From positions 372,001 through 436,000 of the forward strand of contig NZ_JNIY01000004.1 of the NCBI RefSeq assembly GCF_000701465.1: DNA of 64,000 nucleotides, given 5' to 3'. How positions within the stretch are numbered: the first letter of the stretch is position 1; each line of letters begins with the position of its first letter. The notes beneath the pieces were generated by a model. It had not been told where the DNA came from, did not search any database, and saw only the letters and a list, made by a program, of their open reading frames with translations. Made by a program: the position numbers and the translations under genes. This DNA is from Paraoerskovia marina DSM 21750 (GTDB taxonomy: Bacteria > Actinomycetota > Actinomycetes > Actinomycetales > Cellulomonadaceae). Shown piece after piece: positions 35,014 through 43,876 of this stretch.

Positions 35014-35676
35014 CTACGCCGGGATGGAGCAGGCCACGCCCGTGGAGTGCACGGGGCAGTAGCCGGCCGGGTTCTTGTGCAGGTACTGCTGGTGCTCGTT
35101 CTCGGCGTAGTAGAACGGGCCGGCCTCCTCGGCCGGCTTCAGCTCGGTGCTGATCCGGCCGAAGCCGCGCTCCGCCAGGCTCTTCTCGAACATCTCGTGG
35201 GTCGCGCGGACCACCTGCTCCTGCTCCGGCGTCGTCCAGTACACGGCGGAGCGGTACTGGGTGCCGACGTCGTTGCCCTGGCGGTAGCCCTGCGTCGGGT
35301 CGTGCGACTCCCAGAACGCCTTGAGGATCTCGGCGTCGCTGATCTTCGCCGGGTCGTAGGCCACCATCACGGTCTCCGTGTGGCCCGTGCGCGACGTGCA
35401 GACCTCCTCGTACGACGGGTTCTCGGTGAACCCGCCCTGGTAACCGGCAGCGGTCGTGACGACGCCCGGCAGCTGCCAGAACTCCTTCTCCGCACCCCAG
35501 AAACAGCCCAGTGCCAGGTAGATCACGCGTGTGCCCTCGGGCCACGGGCCTGCGAGCGGGGTGCCGAGGACGGTGTGGGTGCCGGGGGTGGTGACCGGCG
35601 TCGAACGTCCAGCGAGTGCCTTGTCCGCGGTGACCATCGTGGACCGCAGGGACGAACCGAACAATGCGTCGAACAT
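35014..35676 (-). CDS. msrA: Peptide methionine-S-sulfoxide reductase MsrA
   Basis: Reduces methionine S-sulfoxide in oxidised proteins. 220 aa. Catalytic cysteine in VIYLALGCFWGAEKEFW, then GVVTTAAGYQGGFTENPSYEEVCTSRTGHTE in pieces, FWESHDPTQGYRQGNDVGTQYRSAVYW in pieces, and the C-terminal HQQYLHKNPAGYCPVHSTGVACSIP with likely resolving cysteines. ATG at 35676 with GGAGG upstream. Single gene, flanked by a terminator; cytosolic. Confidence 0.95.
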   Translation of the reverse strand: MFDALFGSSLRSTMVTADKALAGRSTPVTTPGTHTVLGTPLAGPWPEGTRVIYLALGCFWGAEKEFWQLPGVVTTAAGYQGGFTENPSYEEVCTSRTGHTETVMVAYDPAKISDAEILKAFWESHDPTQGYRQGNDVGTQYRSAVYWTTPEQEQVVRATHEMFEKSLAERGFGRISTELKPAEEAGPFYYAENEHQQYLHKNPAGYCPVHSTGVACSIPA

Positions 35677-35871
35677 CTGAACCTCCGTCTGCGACCCCCG
35701 GGTCGGGGTCACGTCAGGAGAACACGCGCAGGGGCCGCGGATGTTCCCGGACCCGCCCGCCCGCGTGTCGCACGGCCGCTCCGGGTGCGTGGACGCCGTC
35801 TCGCCGTAGCCTGGGGCGATGAGATGTGAGTGCCGAGGATCCATGTTCGTGCAGGTCAGCGAGGGTCGTCC

Positions 35872-37263
35872 GTGACGACGAAGCACCCTGACGTCGACCC
35901 TGCCGACGGGGCGGACGAACCCGTCGCGGGTGACGAGCCGGTCGCGGCGGTCGAGGCGGTCGAGCTCGTCGACGCGGATCCGGGCGCGGACCGGGTGCCG
36001 GTGCCGTCCTCCATCCAGACCGCGGCCTCGTGGTCGTGGCGGCTCCTGGTGATCGCGCTCGCCACGGCAGCCCTCCTCTTCCTGATCGTCGAGCTCGACG
36101 TCATCGTCGTGCCCGTGGCGATCGCACTGCTCTTCACGGTGCTCCTGCTGCCGGTCAGGATCTTCCTCGAGCGCTACCTCCGCTTCAACCGCGGCGCAGC
36201 CGCCGGGACCGCGCTGGTCGGGACGATCATCGTCGTCGCCGCCCTGATCGCGGTCGCCGGCCGGTCGATCGTCACCGGCTTCCAGGACCTGGCCGACCAG
36301 GCCGTCGCAGGCTTCCGCGAGATGCTCGACTGGGTCGGCGGGCCGCCGCTCAACATCGACGTCGAGACGCTGCGCTCGTGGATGGACGAGGCGTTCTCGG
36401 CCTTCTCGAGCATGCAGAGCGAGGTGCTCTCCGGCGCGGTCGGCGCGGCGACCACCGTCGGCCACGTCTTCGCCGGGATCGCCATCGCGCTGTTCTGCAC
36501 CTTCTTCTTCCTCTACGACGGCCGCACGATCTGGTCGTGGTGCGTCGGCCTGCTGCCGGTGCGCTCGCGCGACGTCGTGCACCAGGCGGCGCGTCGAGGG
36601 TTCGTCACCCTGTCCGCCTACGCGCGCACACAGATCCTCGTGGCGTTCGTGGACGGTGTCGGGATCGGCACGGGTGCGGCGATCCTCGGGGTCCCGCTGG
36701 CCCTCCCGCTCGGCTTCCTGGTGTTCGTCGGAGCCTTCATCCCGATCGTCGGTGCGGTGCTCTCGGGTGCGGTGGCCGTCCTGATCGCGCTGGTGGCGAA
36801 GGGCTGGATCACCGCGCTGATCATGCTCGGGGTCGTCCTGCTCGTCCAGCAGATCGAGGGTCACGTGCTGCAGCCGTTCCTCATGGGTCACGCGCTCTCG
36901 TTGCACCCGGTCGCCGTCCTCCTCGCCGTGGCCGCCGGTGCCTTCACCGCCGGGATCGTCGGCGCGCTCTTCGCCGTGCCGATCGTGGCGACGCTCAACA
37001 CCGTGGTGCTCTACCTTCACGGCCATGACAAGTTCCCCGAGCTCGGGACGGCAGACCACGCCGTCGTGCGGGGGAGTCCTGCGCTGCCGGTGGTCGTCCG
37101 CCACGCCGAGTACGGCATGGTGCCGGAGGCGCAGACGGCTCAGGAGCACGTCGACCGCGTACGGCGGTTCGTCTGGCGCGGGGAGCGCACCGGAGCCTCG
37201 CGCCGCGGCGGCAGACGTTCGTCGCACGACGAGAGCCGACCGTCCCCGGACGCGGACGACTAG
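35872..37263 (+). CDS. AI-2E family (PerM-like) transporter
   Basis: 463-aa membrane protein. Acidic N-terminal tail to about residue 50, then about eight TM segments: LLVIALATAALLFLIVELDVIVVPVAIALLFTVLLLPV in pieces, VFAGIAIALFCTFFFLYDGRTIWSW, and the family block GVPLALPLGFLVFVGAFIPIVGAVLSGAVAVLIAL, QQIEGHVLQPFLMGHALSLHPVAVLLAVAAGAFTAGIVGALFAVP in pieces. The long Arg/Ser-rich C-terminus is cytoplasmic. Substrate not known despite the family name. GTG at 35872 chosen (GAGGG upstream); GTG at 35830 would add 14 residues. Confidence 0.88.
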   Translation: MTTKHPDVDPADGADEPVAGDEPVAAVEAVELVDADPGADRVPVPSSIQTAASWSWRLLVIALATAALLFLIVELDVIVVPVAIALLFTVLLLPVRIFLERYLRFNRGAAAGTALVGTIIVVAALIAVAGRSIVTGFQDLADQAVAGFREMLDWVGGPPLNIDVETLRSWMDEAFSAFSSMQSEVLSGAVGAATTVGHVFAGIAIALFCTFFFLYDGRTIWSWCVGLLPVRSRDVVHQAARRGFVTLSAYARTQILVAFVDGVGIGTGAAILGVPLALPLGFLVFVGAFIPIVGAVLSGAVAVLIALVAKGWITALIMLGVVLLVQQIEGHVLQPFLMGHALSLHPVAVLLAVAAGAFTAGIVGALFAVPIVATLNTVVLYLHGHDKFPELGTADHAVVRGSPALPVVVRHAEYGMVPEAQTAQEHVDRVRRFVWRGERTGASRRGGRRSSHDESRPSPDADD

Positions 37264-37274
37264 GACCCCTCAGA

Positions 37275-37320
37275 TGCGCGAACACCGCCGCCCCGGCATC
37301 GGGACGGCGGTGTTCGCGCA
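37275..37320. terminator. Bidirectional stem-loop between convergent genes
   Basis: Perfect 16-bp inverted repeat (37275-37290 with 37305-37320) with a 14-nt loop, between the AI-2E gene and greA. Confidence 0.82.
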
Positions 37321-37334
37321 GGAGGGCCGTGCGC

Positions 37335-37817
37335 TCAGGAGCTGTACGGCTTCGCGTCGAGGATCTCGACGGTGATCTGTGCACCGCTCGGGGCTGCGTA
37401 CGACGCCGAGTCCCCGGCCTTCTTGCCGTCGATCGCCGCGCCGAGGGGAGACGTGGGGGAGTAGACGTCGAGGTCCGTCGACTCGGCCATCTCACGAGAG
37501 CCGAAGAGGAAGACCATCTCGTCGCCCGCGACGGTCGCGGTCACGACCATGCCCGGCTCGACCTTGCCGTCGTCCGGCGGGGTCCCGACCTGGACACGTC
37601 GCAGCTTCTCGGTGAGCTCACGCACGCGGGCCTCGTTCTTGGCCTGCTCCTCACGAGCCGCGTGGTAGCCGCCGTTCTCCTTGAGGTCACCCTCGTCGCG
37701 GGCCGCAGCGATGCGCTCCGCGATCTCGGTGCGGCCGGGGCCGGAGATGTGGTCCAGCTCCGCCTGAAGCTTGTCGTGAGCCTCCTGGGTCAGCCAGGTG
37801 ACGTTGTTGTCGGTCAC
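37335..37817 (-). CDS. greA: Transcription elongation factor GreA
   Basis: Stimulates transcript cleavage in backtracked RNA polymerase. 160 aa: N-terminal coiled coil with acidic tip GDLKENGGYHAAREEQ (D and E that reach the active site), then the FKBP-like C-terminal domain (PTSPLGAAIDGKKAGDSASYAAPSG). GTG at 37817 with GGAAGGAG upstream. A -10-like TATCCT lies near 37976-37981 on the minus strand in the 219-bp leader region. First gene of the greA/DUF4307/mca block shared with M. tuberculosis. Confidence 0.95.
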   Translation of the reverse strand: MTDNNVTWLTQEAHDKLQAELDHISGPGRTEIAERIAAARDEGDLKENGGYHAAREEQAKNEARVRELTEKLRRVQVGTPPDDGKVEPGMVVTATVAGDEMVFLFGSREMAESTDLDVYSPTSPLGAAIDGKKAGDSASYAAPSGAQITVEILDAKPYSS

Positions 37818-38004
37818 AGGTGTCGCTCCTTCCGCTTGCGTGAGGCGCACGTCGAAGCCCTGCTCCGCGCCAGTGAAGCGACGGGGCCCGGGGGCGTCAC
37901 GTGGTCTCGATCGGTACGTGCCCACCGCCATGCGCCTGCGAGTGCCGGTGCTTCTGGTGCGGCTGAATCGCTCAGGATACCAAATTCGCCCGTGCGCGGG
38001 GAGT

Positions 38005-38037
38005 CTCTGCCCCGAGCTCTGCCCCGAGCTCTGCCCC
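38005..38037 (-). repeat. 12-bp tandem repeat at the DUF4307 3' end
   Basis: CTCTGCCCCGAG occurs twice and then as a 9-bp partial copy, directly downstream of the DUF4307 stop codon. No hairpin is evident. Confidence 0.7.
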
Positions 38038-38483
38038 TACGACGCGTCGCACACCTGGACGAGGCCGGTCGTGGCCTCCTCGCTCGTGGCGATCGTCGCC
38101 GTGTACCGCGTCGTCCTCGCGTCGTTCGGCCCGACGTTCACGGTCCGGGTGCCGACCTGGGCGTACCCGGTGTTGAGCGCGTCGAGCGTGCAGGTGGCGG
38201 TCGTACCCGGTTCCATCGTGACGTCGAACGTCACGTCGACCTGCTCGGAGCTGACGACGTCGAACCCCACGTCCTTCCACTCGACGGAACCGCGGGCGTT
38301 CTCGACCGTGGTCCACGCCAGGAAGAACGTGCCGACGACGACGAACACGATGACGAAGATCAGGGGCTTGCGCGAGGGCTTCGGCGCGCGTCCGTAGCGG
38401 TCGGCGAGCAGTGCGGCGGTGTCCACCGAGGTGGGGCCGGCGTCGGCGGCGGACTCGGGCTGCGGTGCTGCGCTCTGGGACAT
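38037..38483 (-). CDS. DUF4307 single-pass membrane protein
   Basis: 148 aa. Ala/Pro-rich cytoplasmic N-terminus with LLADRYGRAPKPSRK, one TM segment (PLIFVIVFVVVGTFFLAWTTV) near 40-60, then an extracytoplasmic beta-rich domain with two cysteines (ATCTLDALN, VQVCDAS). Matches the family of Rv1081c, which sits between greA and mca in M. tuberculosis. Function unknown; conserved position suggests envelope or mycothiol-linked stress. ATG at 38483; a TTG at 38489 is possible. Confidence 0.82.
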   Translation of the reverse strand: MSQSAAPQPESAADAGPTSVDTAALLADRYGRAPKPSRKPLIFVIVFVVVGTFFLAWTTVENARGSVEWKDVGFDVVSSEQVDVTFDVTMEPGTTATCTLDALNTGYAQVGTRTVNVGPNDARTTRYTATIATSEEATTGLVQVCDAS

Positions 38484-38588
38484 GACCAACCTGACGGTGC
38501 GAAAGACGTTCGGGGTGCGCGATCATTGTCCCTGACCGGACGCGCGGAAACCACCACGCGTCGCCACCGCACCACCCGAGGAGGACCC

Positions 38589-39533
38589 GTGGCCGACCAG
38601 GCCTCACCAGTCTCGAACGCAGCGCCGCGGGCGCGGGACGGCGAGCCGCTGCGGCTCATGGCCGTGCACGCGCACCCGGACGACGAGTCGAGCAAGGGCG
38701 CGGCGACGATGGCCCGGTACGCGGCCGAGGGCGTCGAGGTGCTCGTCGTCACGTGCACCGGCGGCGAGCGCGGCGACATCCTGAACCCGAGCTTCGGCGA
38801 GGCGCCCGAGTCGCCCGAGGCGATGGCGGCGCTGCGCCGCGCCGAGATGGCCGCTGCGGCCGCCTCGCTCGGGGTCGAGCAGGAGTGGCTCGGGTTCGTC
38901 GACTCCGGACTGCCCCAGGGGGACCCGCTGCCCCCGTTGCCCCCGGAGTGCTTCGCGCTCGTCCCGCTCGAGGAGGCCTCGGCCCCGCTCGTCGAGCTGA
39001 TGCGCACGTTCCGTCCGCACGTCGTGACGACGTACGACCCGTCCGGCGGCTACCCGCACCCGGACCACATCAAGTGCCACCAGATCTCGGCCGAGGCCTT
39101 CGCCGCGGCCGGTGACCCGGAGCGGTACCGCCGCGACGGCGGCGCCGACGCCTGGACGCCGCTGAAGATGTACTACAACCACGACTTCTCGATGCAGCGG
39201 ATCCGGACCGTCCACGAGGCGTGCCTCGCGGCCGAGATCGAGTCGCCCTTCGGTGCGTGGGTCGAGCGACGCGAGGCGCAGGAGATCCCGGAGCGCGAGG
39301 TCACGACGCGCATCGACGTCGTCGGACACTTCGCGGCCCGGGACGGGGCGCTCCGTGCGCATGCGACGCAGATCGACCCCGACGGGTTCTTCTTCGCGGT
39401 CCCGCGCGACCTCGAGGCCGAGATCTGGCCGTGGGAGGAGTACGAGCTCGCGGAGTCGCGTGTCGGCGACGTCGTGCCCGTCGACGGGTACGAGCGCGAT
39501 CTCTTCGCAGGGATTCGGGGGGACGAGCGATGA
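38589..39533 (+). CDS. mca: Mycothiol S-conjugate amidase Mca
   Basis: Zinc amidase that cleaves mycothiol-toxin conjugates so the mercapturate can be exported. 314 aa. Metal-binding motif AVHAHPDDESSKGAATMARY, then CTGGERGDILNPSF, and PHVVTTYDPSGGYPHPDHIKCHQIS in pieces (third zinc ligand in HPDH). The longer length and QIDPDGFFFAVP motif favour Mca over the deacetylase MshB (inference). GTG at 38589 preceded by GAGGAGG. Its presence shows a mycothiol-based redox system. Stop overlaps the next start (ATGA). Confidence 0.92.
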   Translation: MADQASPVSNAAPRARDGEPLRLMAVHAHPDDESSKGAATMARYAAEGVEVLVVTCTGGERGDILNPSFGEAPESPEAMAALRRAEMAAAAASLGVEQEWLGFVDSGLPQGDPLPPLPPECFALVPLEEASAPLVELMRTFRPHVVTTYDPSGGYPHPDHIKCHQISAEAFAAAGDPERYRRDGGADAWTPLKMYYNHDFSMQRIRTVHEACLAAEIESPFGAWVERREAQEIPEREVTTRIDVVGHFAARDGALRAHATQIDPDGFFFAVPRDLEAEIWPWEEYELAESRVGDVVPVDGYERDLFAGIRGDER

Positions 39534-39871
39534 GCGGCCTCGCGACGCTGCTCGTCGCCGCGGAGGACCCGGACCTTCGCCCCGAGCTGGACCCGTACGA
39601 CGTCTCTCCAGGACTCGTCGGGTTCCTCGTGATGTTCGTCATCGCGCTCGCGTGCATCCTGCTGTTCCTGTCGTTGACCAAGCACCTGCGGCGCTCGAAG
39701 CACAACGAGTCGCTCCGGGACCGCGAGGCGCACCGCGGGGACGCGGAGGACGGCCCTGGGCAGGACGACGACGGGACCGACGCGACGAACGGGGCGGCGA
39801 GGGCGCGCGACGGTGCGGAGCCGGAGGGATCCTCCGACGCGGACACCTCGTCGGGGTCGGACGACGACTGA
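39530..39871 (+). CDS. Small single-TM protein downstream of mca
   Basis: 113 aa. Short N-terminus with ELDPYDVSPGLVGF, one TM segment (LVMFVIALACILLFLSL) and a basic patch TKHLRRSKHN, followed by a very acidic, low-complexity tail rich in Asp/Glu/Ser. ATGA overlap with mca indicates coupled translation. Same position and shape as Rv1083 in M. tuberculosis. Function unknown. Confidence 0.8.
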   Translation: MSGLATLLVAAEDPDLRPELDPYDVSPGLVGFLVMFVIALACILLFLSLTKHLRRSKHNESLRDREAHRGDAEDGPGQDDDGTDATNGAARARDGAEPEGSSDADTSSGSDDD

Positions 39872-39872
39872 G

Positions 39873-40688
39873 ATGGCTCGCGTCACGATCGGGCAGCTCG
39901 AGGTCTCCGGCGACCACGCGGCCGGCCGCGAGGTCGCCCGGCGTGCGATCCGCTCGGCGCACGAGGTGCGCGCCGACCTGCTGGTGCTGCCGGAGTACGC
40001 GTCGGGCTTCGACCCGGCTGGCGTCGGCGTCGAGCATGCCGAGCCTCTGGACGGGCCCTTCGTGACGATGCTGCGTCGTGAGGCGCGGCGCACCGGTGTC
40101 GCCGTCATCGCGGGGACGACCCTGCTCGGGGACGATCCGGGCAGGGCCGTCAACGCCGTCGTCGCGGTCGACGGGTCCGGCGAGCTTCAGGGGGTGTACC
40201 GGAAGGTGCACCTCTACGACGCGTTCGGCCACCGGGAGTCGGACCGGCTCGAGGCCGGGCCCGCCGACGCGGAGCCGCTGGTGCTCGACGTCGCGGGCCT
40301 GCGGTTCGGCGTGATGACCTGCTACGACCTGAGGTTCCCGGAGTCGGCCCGGCGGCTCGTCGACGCGGGCGCGGACGTGCTCGTCGTGCCCGCGGCGTGG
40401 GCTGCGGGTCCGATGAAGGCCGACCACTGGCGGACCCTCGCACGGGCCCGTGCCATCGAGAACACCGCGGTCGTGCTGGCCGTGGGCCAGGCGGGGCGTG
40501 GGGTGACAGGACGGTCCGTGCTCGTCGGGCCTGACGGCGTCGTGGGACTCGAGTGCGGGGAGACACCGGAGCTGCGGACGATCGACCTCGACCAGCAGTC
40601 CCTCGCGCAGGTCCGGGAGGCGAATCCGTCGCTGGCCAACCGGCGCTACGACGTCGTCCCGCGGTCCGGGACCGCCGGCACGCGCTGA
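39873..40688 (+). CDS. Carbon-nitrogen hydrolase (nitrilase superfamily)
   Basis: 271-aa cytosolic amidase. Catalytic triad: glutamate in LLVLPEYASGF, lysine in GVYRKVHLYDAFGHRESD and cysteine in GVMTCYDLRFPE. Flanking family phrases are PAAWAAGPMKADHWRTLARARAIENTAVV in pieces and GRSVLVGPDGVV. Most like Nit/omega-amidase-type or deaminated-glutathione-amidase-type proteins; substrate not certain. A role on mycothiol-related or small thiol by-products is attractive given mca two genes upstream, but is inference. ATG 1 bp after the preceding stop, so same operon. Confidence 0.9.
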   Translation: MARVTIGQLEVSGDHAAGREVARRAIRSAHEVRADLLVLPEYASGFDPAGVGVEHAEPLDGPFVTMLRREARRTGVAVIAGTTLLGDDPGRAVNAVVAVDGSGELQGVYRKVHLYDAFGHRESDRLEAGPADAEPLVLDVAGLRFGVMTCYDLRFPESARRLVDAGADVLVVPAAWAAGPMKADHWRTLARARAIENTAVVLAVGQAGRGVTGRSVLVGPDGVVGLECGETPELRTIDLDQQSLAQVREANPSLANRRYDVVPRSGTAGTR

Positions 40689-40690
40689 GG

Positions 40691-41458
40691 TCAGCGCACC
40701 GCGAGGACCGCGAGCATGATCGCCGCATAGTGGCAGCCGTACCCGACCACGGTCAGGACGTGGAAGATCTCGTGGAACCCGAACCAGCGCGGGCTCGGGT
40801 TGGGCCTCTTCAGGCCGTAGACGACGGCGCCCGCGGTGTACGCGACCCCGCCGGCGATGACGAGCCAGAGGATCGCGGGCCCGCCGTTCTCGAGGAACGC
40901 GGGCATGAACCAGACGGCGACCCATCCGAGCGCGATGTAGATCGGCACGTAGACCCAGCGCGGCGCGTTGAGCCAGATGATCCGGGCCGCGAGGCCGAGC
41001 AGCGCGCCCGACCAGACGGTCACGAGCAGGATGGTCGCGGTCTGCTCCGGCAGGAGGAGGACCGCGAGCGGCGTGTAGGTGCCCGCGATGATCAGGAAGA
41101 TGTTGGAGTGGTCCGCGCGTCGCAGGATTCCGGCGACCCGGTCCGACCAGCGTCCACGGTGGTAGACCGCGCTCGTCCCGAAGAGCAGGCAGGCCGTGAT
41201 CCCGAAGACGACGCAGGAGATACGTGCCGCGCCTTCCGGGGCCAGTGCCACGAGCACGATGCTGGCCGCGAGGACGAGGGGGAAGGTCCCCGCGTGGATC
41301 CACCCCCGCAGCTTGGGCTTGACGGCCCGCGCCGCGTTGAGCGCACTGTCCTTGATGTTGTCCACGGCGGCTCCTGAGGCCTTGTTCACGCTCGCGACGG
41401 TCTCGGCGACGCGGGTCGTCGTGTCGGCGGGTTGTGCGTGTCGGCCTGTGTCAGCCAC
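40691..41458 (-). CDS. Hemolysin III / PAQR-like membrane protein
   Basis: 255 aa with seven TM segments. Family hallmarks: TSAVYHRGRWSDRVAGILRRADHSNIFLIIAGTYTPLA in pieces, with putative zinc-binding histidine and aspartate, and the C-terminal FHEIFHVLTVVGYGCHYAAI with two more histidines. Function in bacteria is unclear; members are related to adiponectin receptors with possible hydrolase activity. GTG start with GAGGAG upstream. The promoter region contains CGTAGGT repeats (41484-41516). Convergent with the amidase gene. Confidence 0.9.
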   Translation of the reverse strand: MADTGRHAQPADTTTRVAETVASVNKASGAAVDNIKDSALNAARAVKPKLRGWIHAGTFPLVLAASIVLVALAPEGAARISCVVFGITACLLFGTSAVYHRGRWSDRVAGILRRADHSNIFLIIAGTYTPLAVLLLPEQTATILLVTVWSGALLGLAARIIWLNAPRWVYVPIYIALGWVAVWFMPAFLENGGPAILWLVIAGGVAYTAGAVVYGLKRPNPSPRWFGFHEIFHVLTVVGYGCHYAAIMLAVLAVR

Positions 41459-41483
41459 GGGTGCTCCTCGCTGTGATGGATCT

Positions 41484-41516
41484 ACCTACGCAATCGTAGG
41501 TTACGGAGGCGTAGGT
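41484..41516. promoter_or_regulatory. CGTAGGT inverted and direct repeats, candidate operator
   Basis: ACCTACG-CAAT-CGTAGGT (41484-41501) is a perfect inverted repeat, followed by another CGTAGGT at 41510-41516. Lies just upstream of the hemolysin III start, in the divergent region with uppS. Confidence 0.5.
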
Positions 41517-41674
41517 TTCGACGGCGCCGACGTGAAGGTTCTGTGTCCAGGGTGGCGGAACTTGCGGGGGATGTCCTGCGGGCCGAGGGGGTGTGTGACC
41601 GCTCGGGTACGGTATGCGCTGTACGGGTGCGTGAAATGTCGCGTGCCGACCCGTCGCCCGAGTCGAGGAGTGCC

Positions 41675-42436
41675 GTGCGCCTGCCCCACCCGCTCTACAA
41701 CCTCTACGAGCGGCGGCTCGCCAACTCCCTGGACCGCCGATCCGTCCCGCGCCACGTCGGCGTCATCCTCGACGGCAACCGTCGGTGGGCCAAGACCTTC
41801 GGCGAACCCGCCGCGCACGGTCACCGCCGCGGCGCGCACAAGATCACCGACTTTCTCGGCTGGAGCGAGGACCTCGGGATCGAGGTCGTCACGCTCTGGA
41901 TGCTCTCGACCCACAACCTGGCCCGCTCGCCCGAGGAGCTCGTGGAGCTGCTCGACATCATCGACGACGCCGTGCAGTCCCTGGCCGACTCGGGGCGCTG
42001 GCGCCTGCGCGTCGTCGGCCGGCTCGACCTCCTCCCCGAGCGCATCGTTGCGAGCCTGCGGGGCGCCGAGGAGCGGACGTCCTCGATCGAGGGGCTGCAG
42101 GTCAACGTCGCCATCGGCTACGGCGGTCGGCACGAGATCGCCGACGCCGTCCGGGAGACGCTGCGCGAGGCCGACCGGCGAGGCGTCACCCTCGCGGAGC
42201 TCGCCGAGCGGCTCGACGTCGAGGACATCGAGGCCCATCTCTACACCAAGGGTCAGCCCGACCCGGAGCTGCTGATCCGTACCTCCGGCGAGCAGCGGCT
42301 CAGCGGCTTCCTGCTCTGGCAGTCCGCGCAGTCGGAGTACTACTTCTGCGAGGCCTACTGGCCCGACTTCCGGCGCGTCGACTACCTGCGCGCGCTGCGT
42401 GCGTACTCGGACCGGGAGCGTCGGCTCGGGCGCTGA
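41675..42436 (+). CDS. uppS: Z-prenyl diphosphate synthase (UppS family, short-chain type likely)
   Basis: Adds isoprenyl units in cis to an allylic diphosphate for undecaprenyl or decaprenyl phosphate formation. 253 aa. Substrate-binding GVILDGNRRWAK, basic RRGAHKITDFL, LWMLSTHNLARSPEEL, and the diphosphate-binding LLIRTSGEQRLSGFLLWQSAQSEYYFCEAYWPDF in pieces. The N-terminal HPLYNLYERRL and position next to hemolysin III match Rv1086, a Z-farnesyl diphosphate synthase, so chain length may be short (inference). GTG at 41675 chosen for the GAGGAG at 41665-41670; an ATG at 41636 is possible. Confidence 0.92.
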   Translation: MRLPHPLYNLYERRLANSLDRRSVPRHVGVILDGNRRWAKTFGEPAAHGHRRGAHKITDFLGWSEDLGIEVVTLWMLSTHNLARSPEELVELLDIIDDAVQSLADSGRWRLRVVGRLDLLPERIVASLRGAEERTSSIEGLQVNVAIGYGGRHEIADAVRETLREADRRGVTLAELAERLDVEDIEAHLYTKGQPDPELLIRTSGEQRLSGFLLWQSAQSEYYFCEAYWPDFRRVDYLRALRAYSDRERRLGR

Positions 42437-42446
42437 CCGCGCTCGC

Positions 42447-42486
42447 ACGACGAAGGCCCCCACCCAACGGTGGGGGCCTTCGTCGT
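42447..42486. terminator. Bidirectional stem-loop between uppS and pntB
   Basis: Perfect 18-bp inverted repeat (42447-42464 with 42469-42486) with loop CAAC between convergent genes. Confidence 0.87.
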
Positions 42487-42492
42487 ACCGTC

Positions 42493-43875
42493 TCAGAGCG
42501 CCTGGATGATCTTCTCGACCTGGTCCTTGGCGTCTCCGAAGAGCATGGACGTGTTGTCCTTGAAGAACAGCGGGTTCTGGACGCCGGCGTATCCGGTGGC
42601 CATCGACCGCTTGAAGACGACGACCTTCTTCGCGTCCCAGACGGTGAGCACAGGCATCCCGGCGATGGGGGAGCTCGGGTCGTCGAGGGCGGCCGGGTTG
42701 ACCGTGTCGTTCGCCCCGATGACGAGCACGACGTCCGTGTCCGCGAGGTCAGGGTTGACCTCGTCCATCTCCAGCACGATGTCGTACGGCACGCGAGCCT
42801 CCGCGAGCAGCACGTTCATGTGCCCGGGGAGGCGTCCGGCCACGGGGTGGACCCCGAAGCGCACGTCGACCCCCTGCGCCCGCAGACGCCCGACCAGGTC
42901 GGCCACGGGGTACTGGGCCTTGGCGACGGCCATGCCGTACCCGGGGGTGATGACGACGCGCTCTGCGTCCTGCAGGAGCGCGGCGACGTCGGCGGCGTCG
43001 GTCTCGTGGTGCTCGCCGTCCACGGCGGCCGCCGGTGCTGCGCCGGAGGCGGCTCCGTAGCCGCCGAGGATGACGGAGATGAACGAGCGGTTCATCGCGC
43101 GGCACATGATGTAGCTGAGGATCGCGCCCGAGGAGCCGACCAGTGCACCGGTGATGATCAGCAGGTCGTTGCTCAGCATGAAGCCGGCGGCCGCGGCGGC
43201 CCAGCCGGAGTAGCTGTTGAGCATGGAGACGACGACGGGCATGTCGCCGCCGCCGATCGCGGCCACGAGGTGCCAGCCGAGCAGCAGCGCGATCACGGTC
43301 ATCAGCAGCAGCGGCACCACGGAGCCGGTGGCGAGGAACCACCACAGGAGCCCGGCCGACGCGACCAGCGCCGCGACGTTCAGGATGTTGCGGCCGGGCA
43401 GCGTCAGCGGTGCGCTCGAGATCTTCGCGGAGAGCTTGAGGTACGCGACGATCGACCCGGTGAACGTCACGGCTCCGATGAGCACGCCGAGGTAGACCTC
43501 GACGAGGTGTGCGGGGTCGCCGGGCTCGGTCATGTACGAGTTGAACCCGACGAGCACGGCGGCGAGGCCGACGAAGCTGTGCAGGACGGCGATGAGCTCG
43601 GGCATCTGCGTCATCTCGACGCTGCGCGCCCGCCAGAGCCCGACGCTCGCGCCGACGGCGAACACGACGGCGATCAGCGTGAGCGTCACGGCGACGGGTC
43701 GCTCGCTCTGGTCGGCGGCGAGCAGGACGGTCGCGACGAGTGCGAGAGCCATGCCGGCCATCCCGAGCATGGTGCCGCGCTTGGCGGACTCCTGCCGGTT
43801 GAGCCCGGCGAGGCTGAGCACGAAGAGGACGGCGGCGACGACGTACGTGGCCTGGGCGAGGGAGGTCAGGGTCAT
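42493..43875 (-). CDS. pntB: NAD(P) transhydrogenase subunit beta
   Basis: Membrane and NADP-binding subunit of proton-translocating transhydrogenase, which makes NADPH from NADH. 460 aa with about nine TM segments (1-270), a linker, then the NADP-binding domain III ([44 protein letters not shown] in pieces, [26 protein letters not shown]). ATG at 43875 is 1 bp from the pntA stop, so both form an operon. Confidence 0.95.
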   Translation of the reverse strand: MTLTSLAQATYVVAAVLFVLSLAGLNRQESAKRGTMLGMAGMALALVATVLLAADQSERPVAVTLTLIAVVFAVGASVGLWRARSVEMTQMPELIAVLHSFVGLAAVLVGFNSYMTEPGDPAHLVEVYLGVLIGAVTFTGSIVAYLKLSAKISSAPLTLPGRNILNVAALVASAGLLWWFLATGSVVPLLLMTVIALLLGWHLVAAIGGGDMPVVVSMLNSYSGWAAAAAGFMLSNDLLIITGALVGSSGAILSYIMCRAMNRSFISVILGGYGAASGAAPAAAVDGEHHETDAADVAALLQDAERVVITPGYGMAVAKAQYPVADLVGRLRAQGVDVRFGVHPVAGRLPGHMNVLLAEARVPYDIVLEMDEVNPDLADTDVVLVIGANDTVNPAALDDPSSPIAGMPVLTVWDAKKVVVFKRSMATGYAGVQNPLFFKDNTSMLFGDAKDQVEKIIQAL

Positions 43876-43876
43876 C

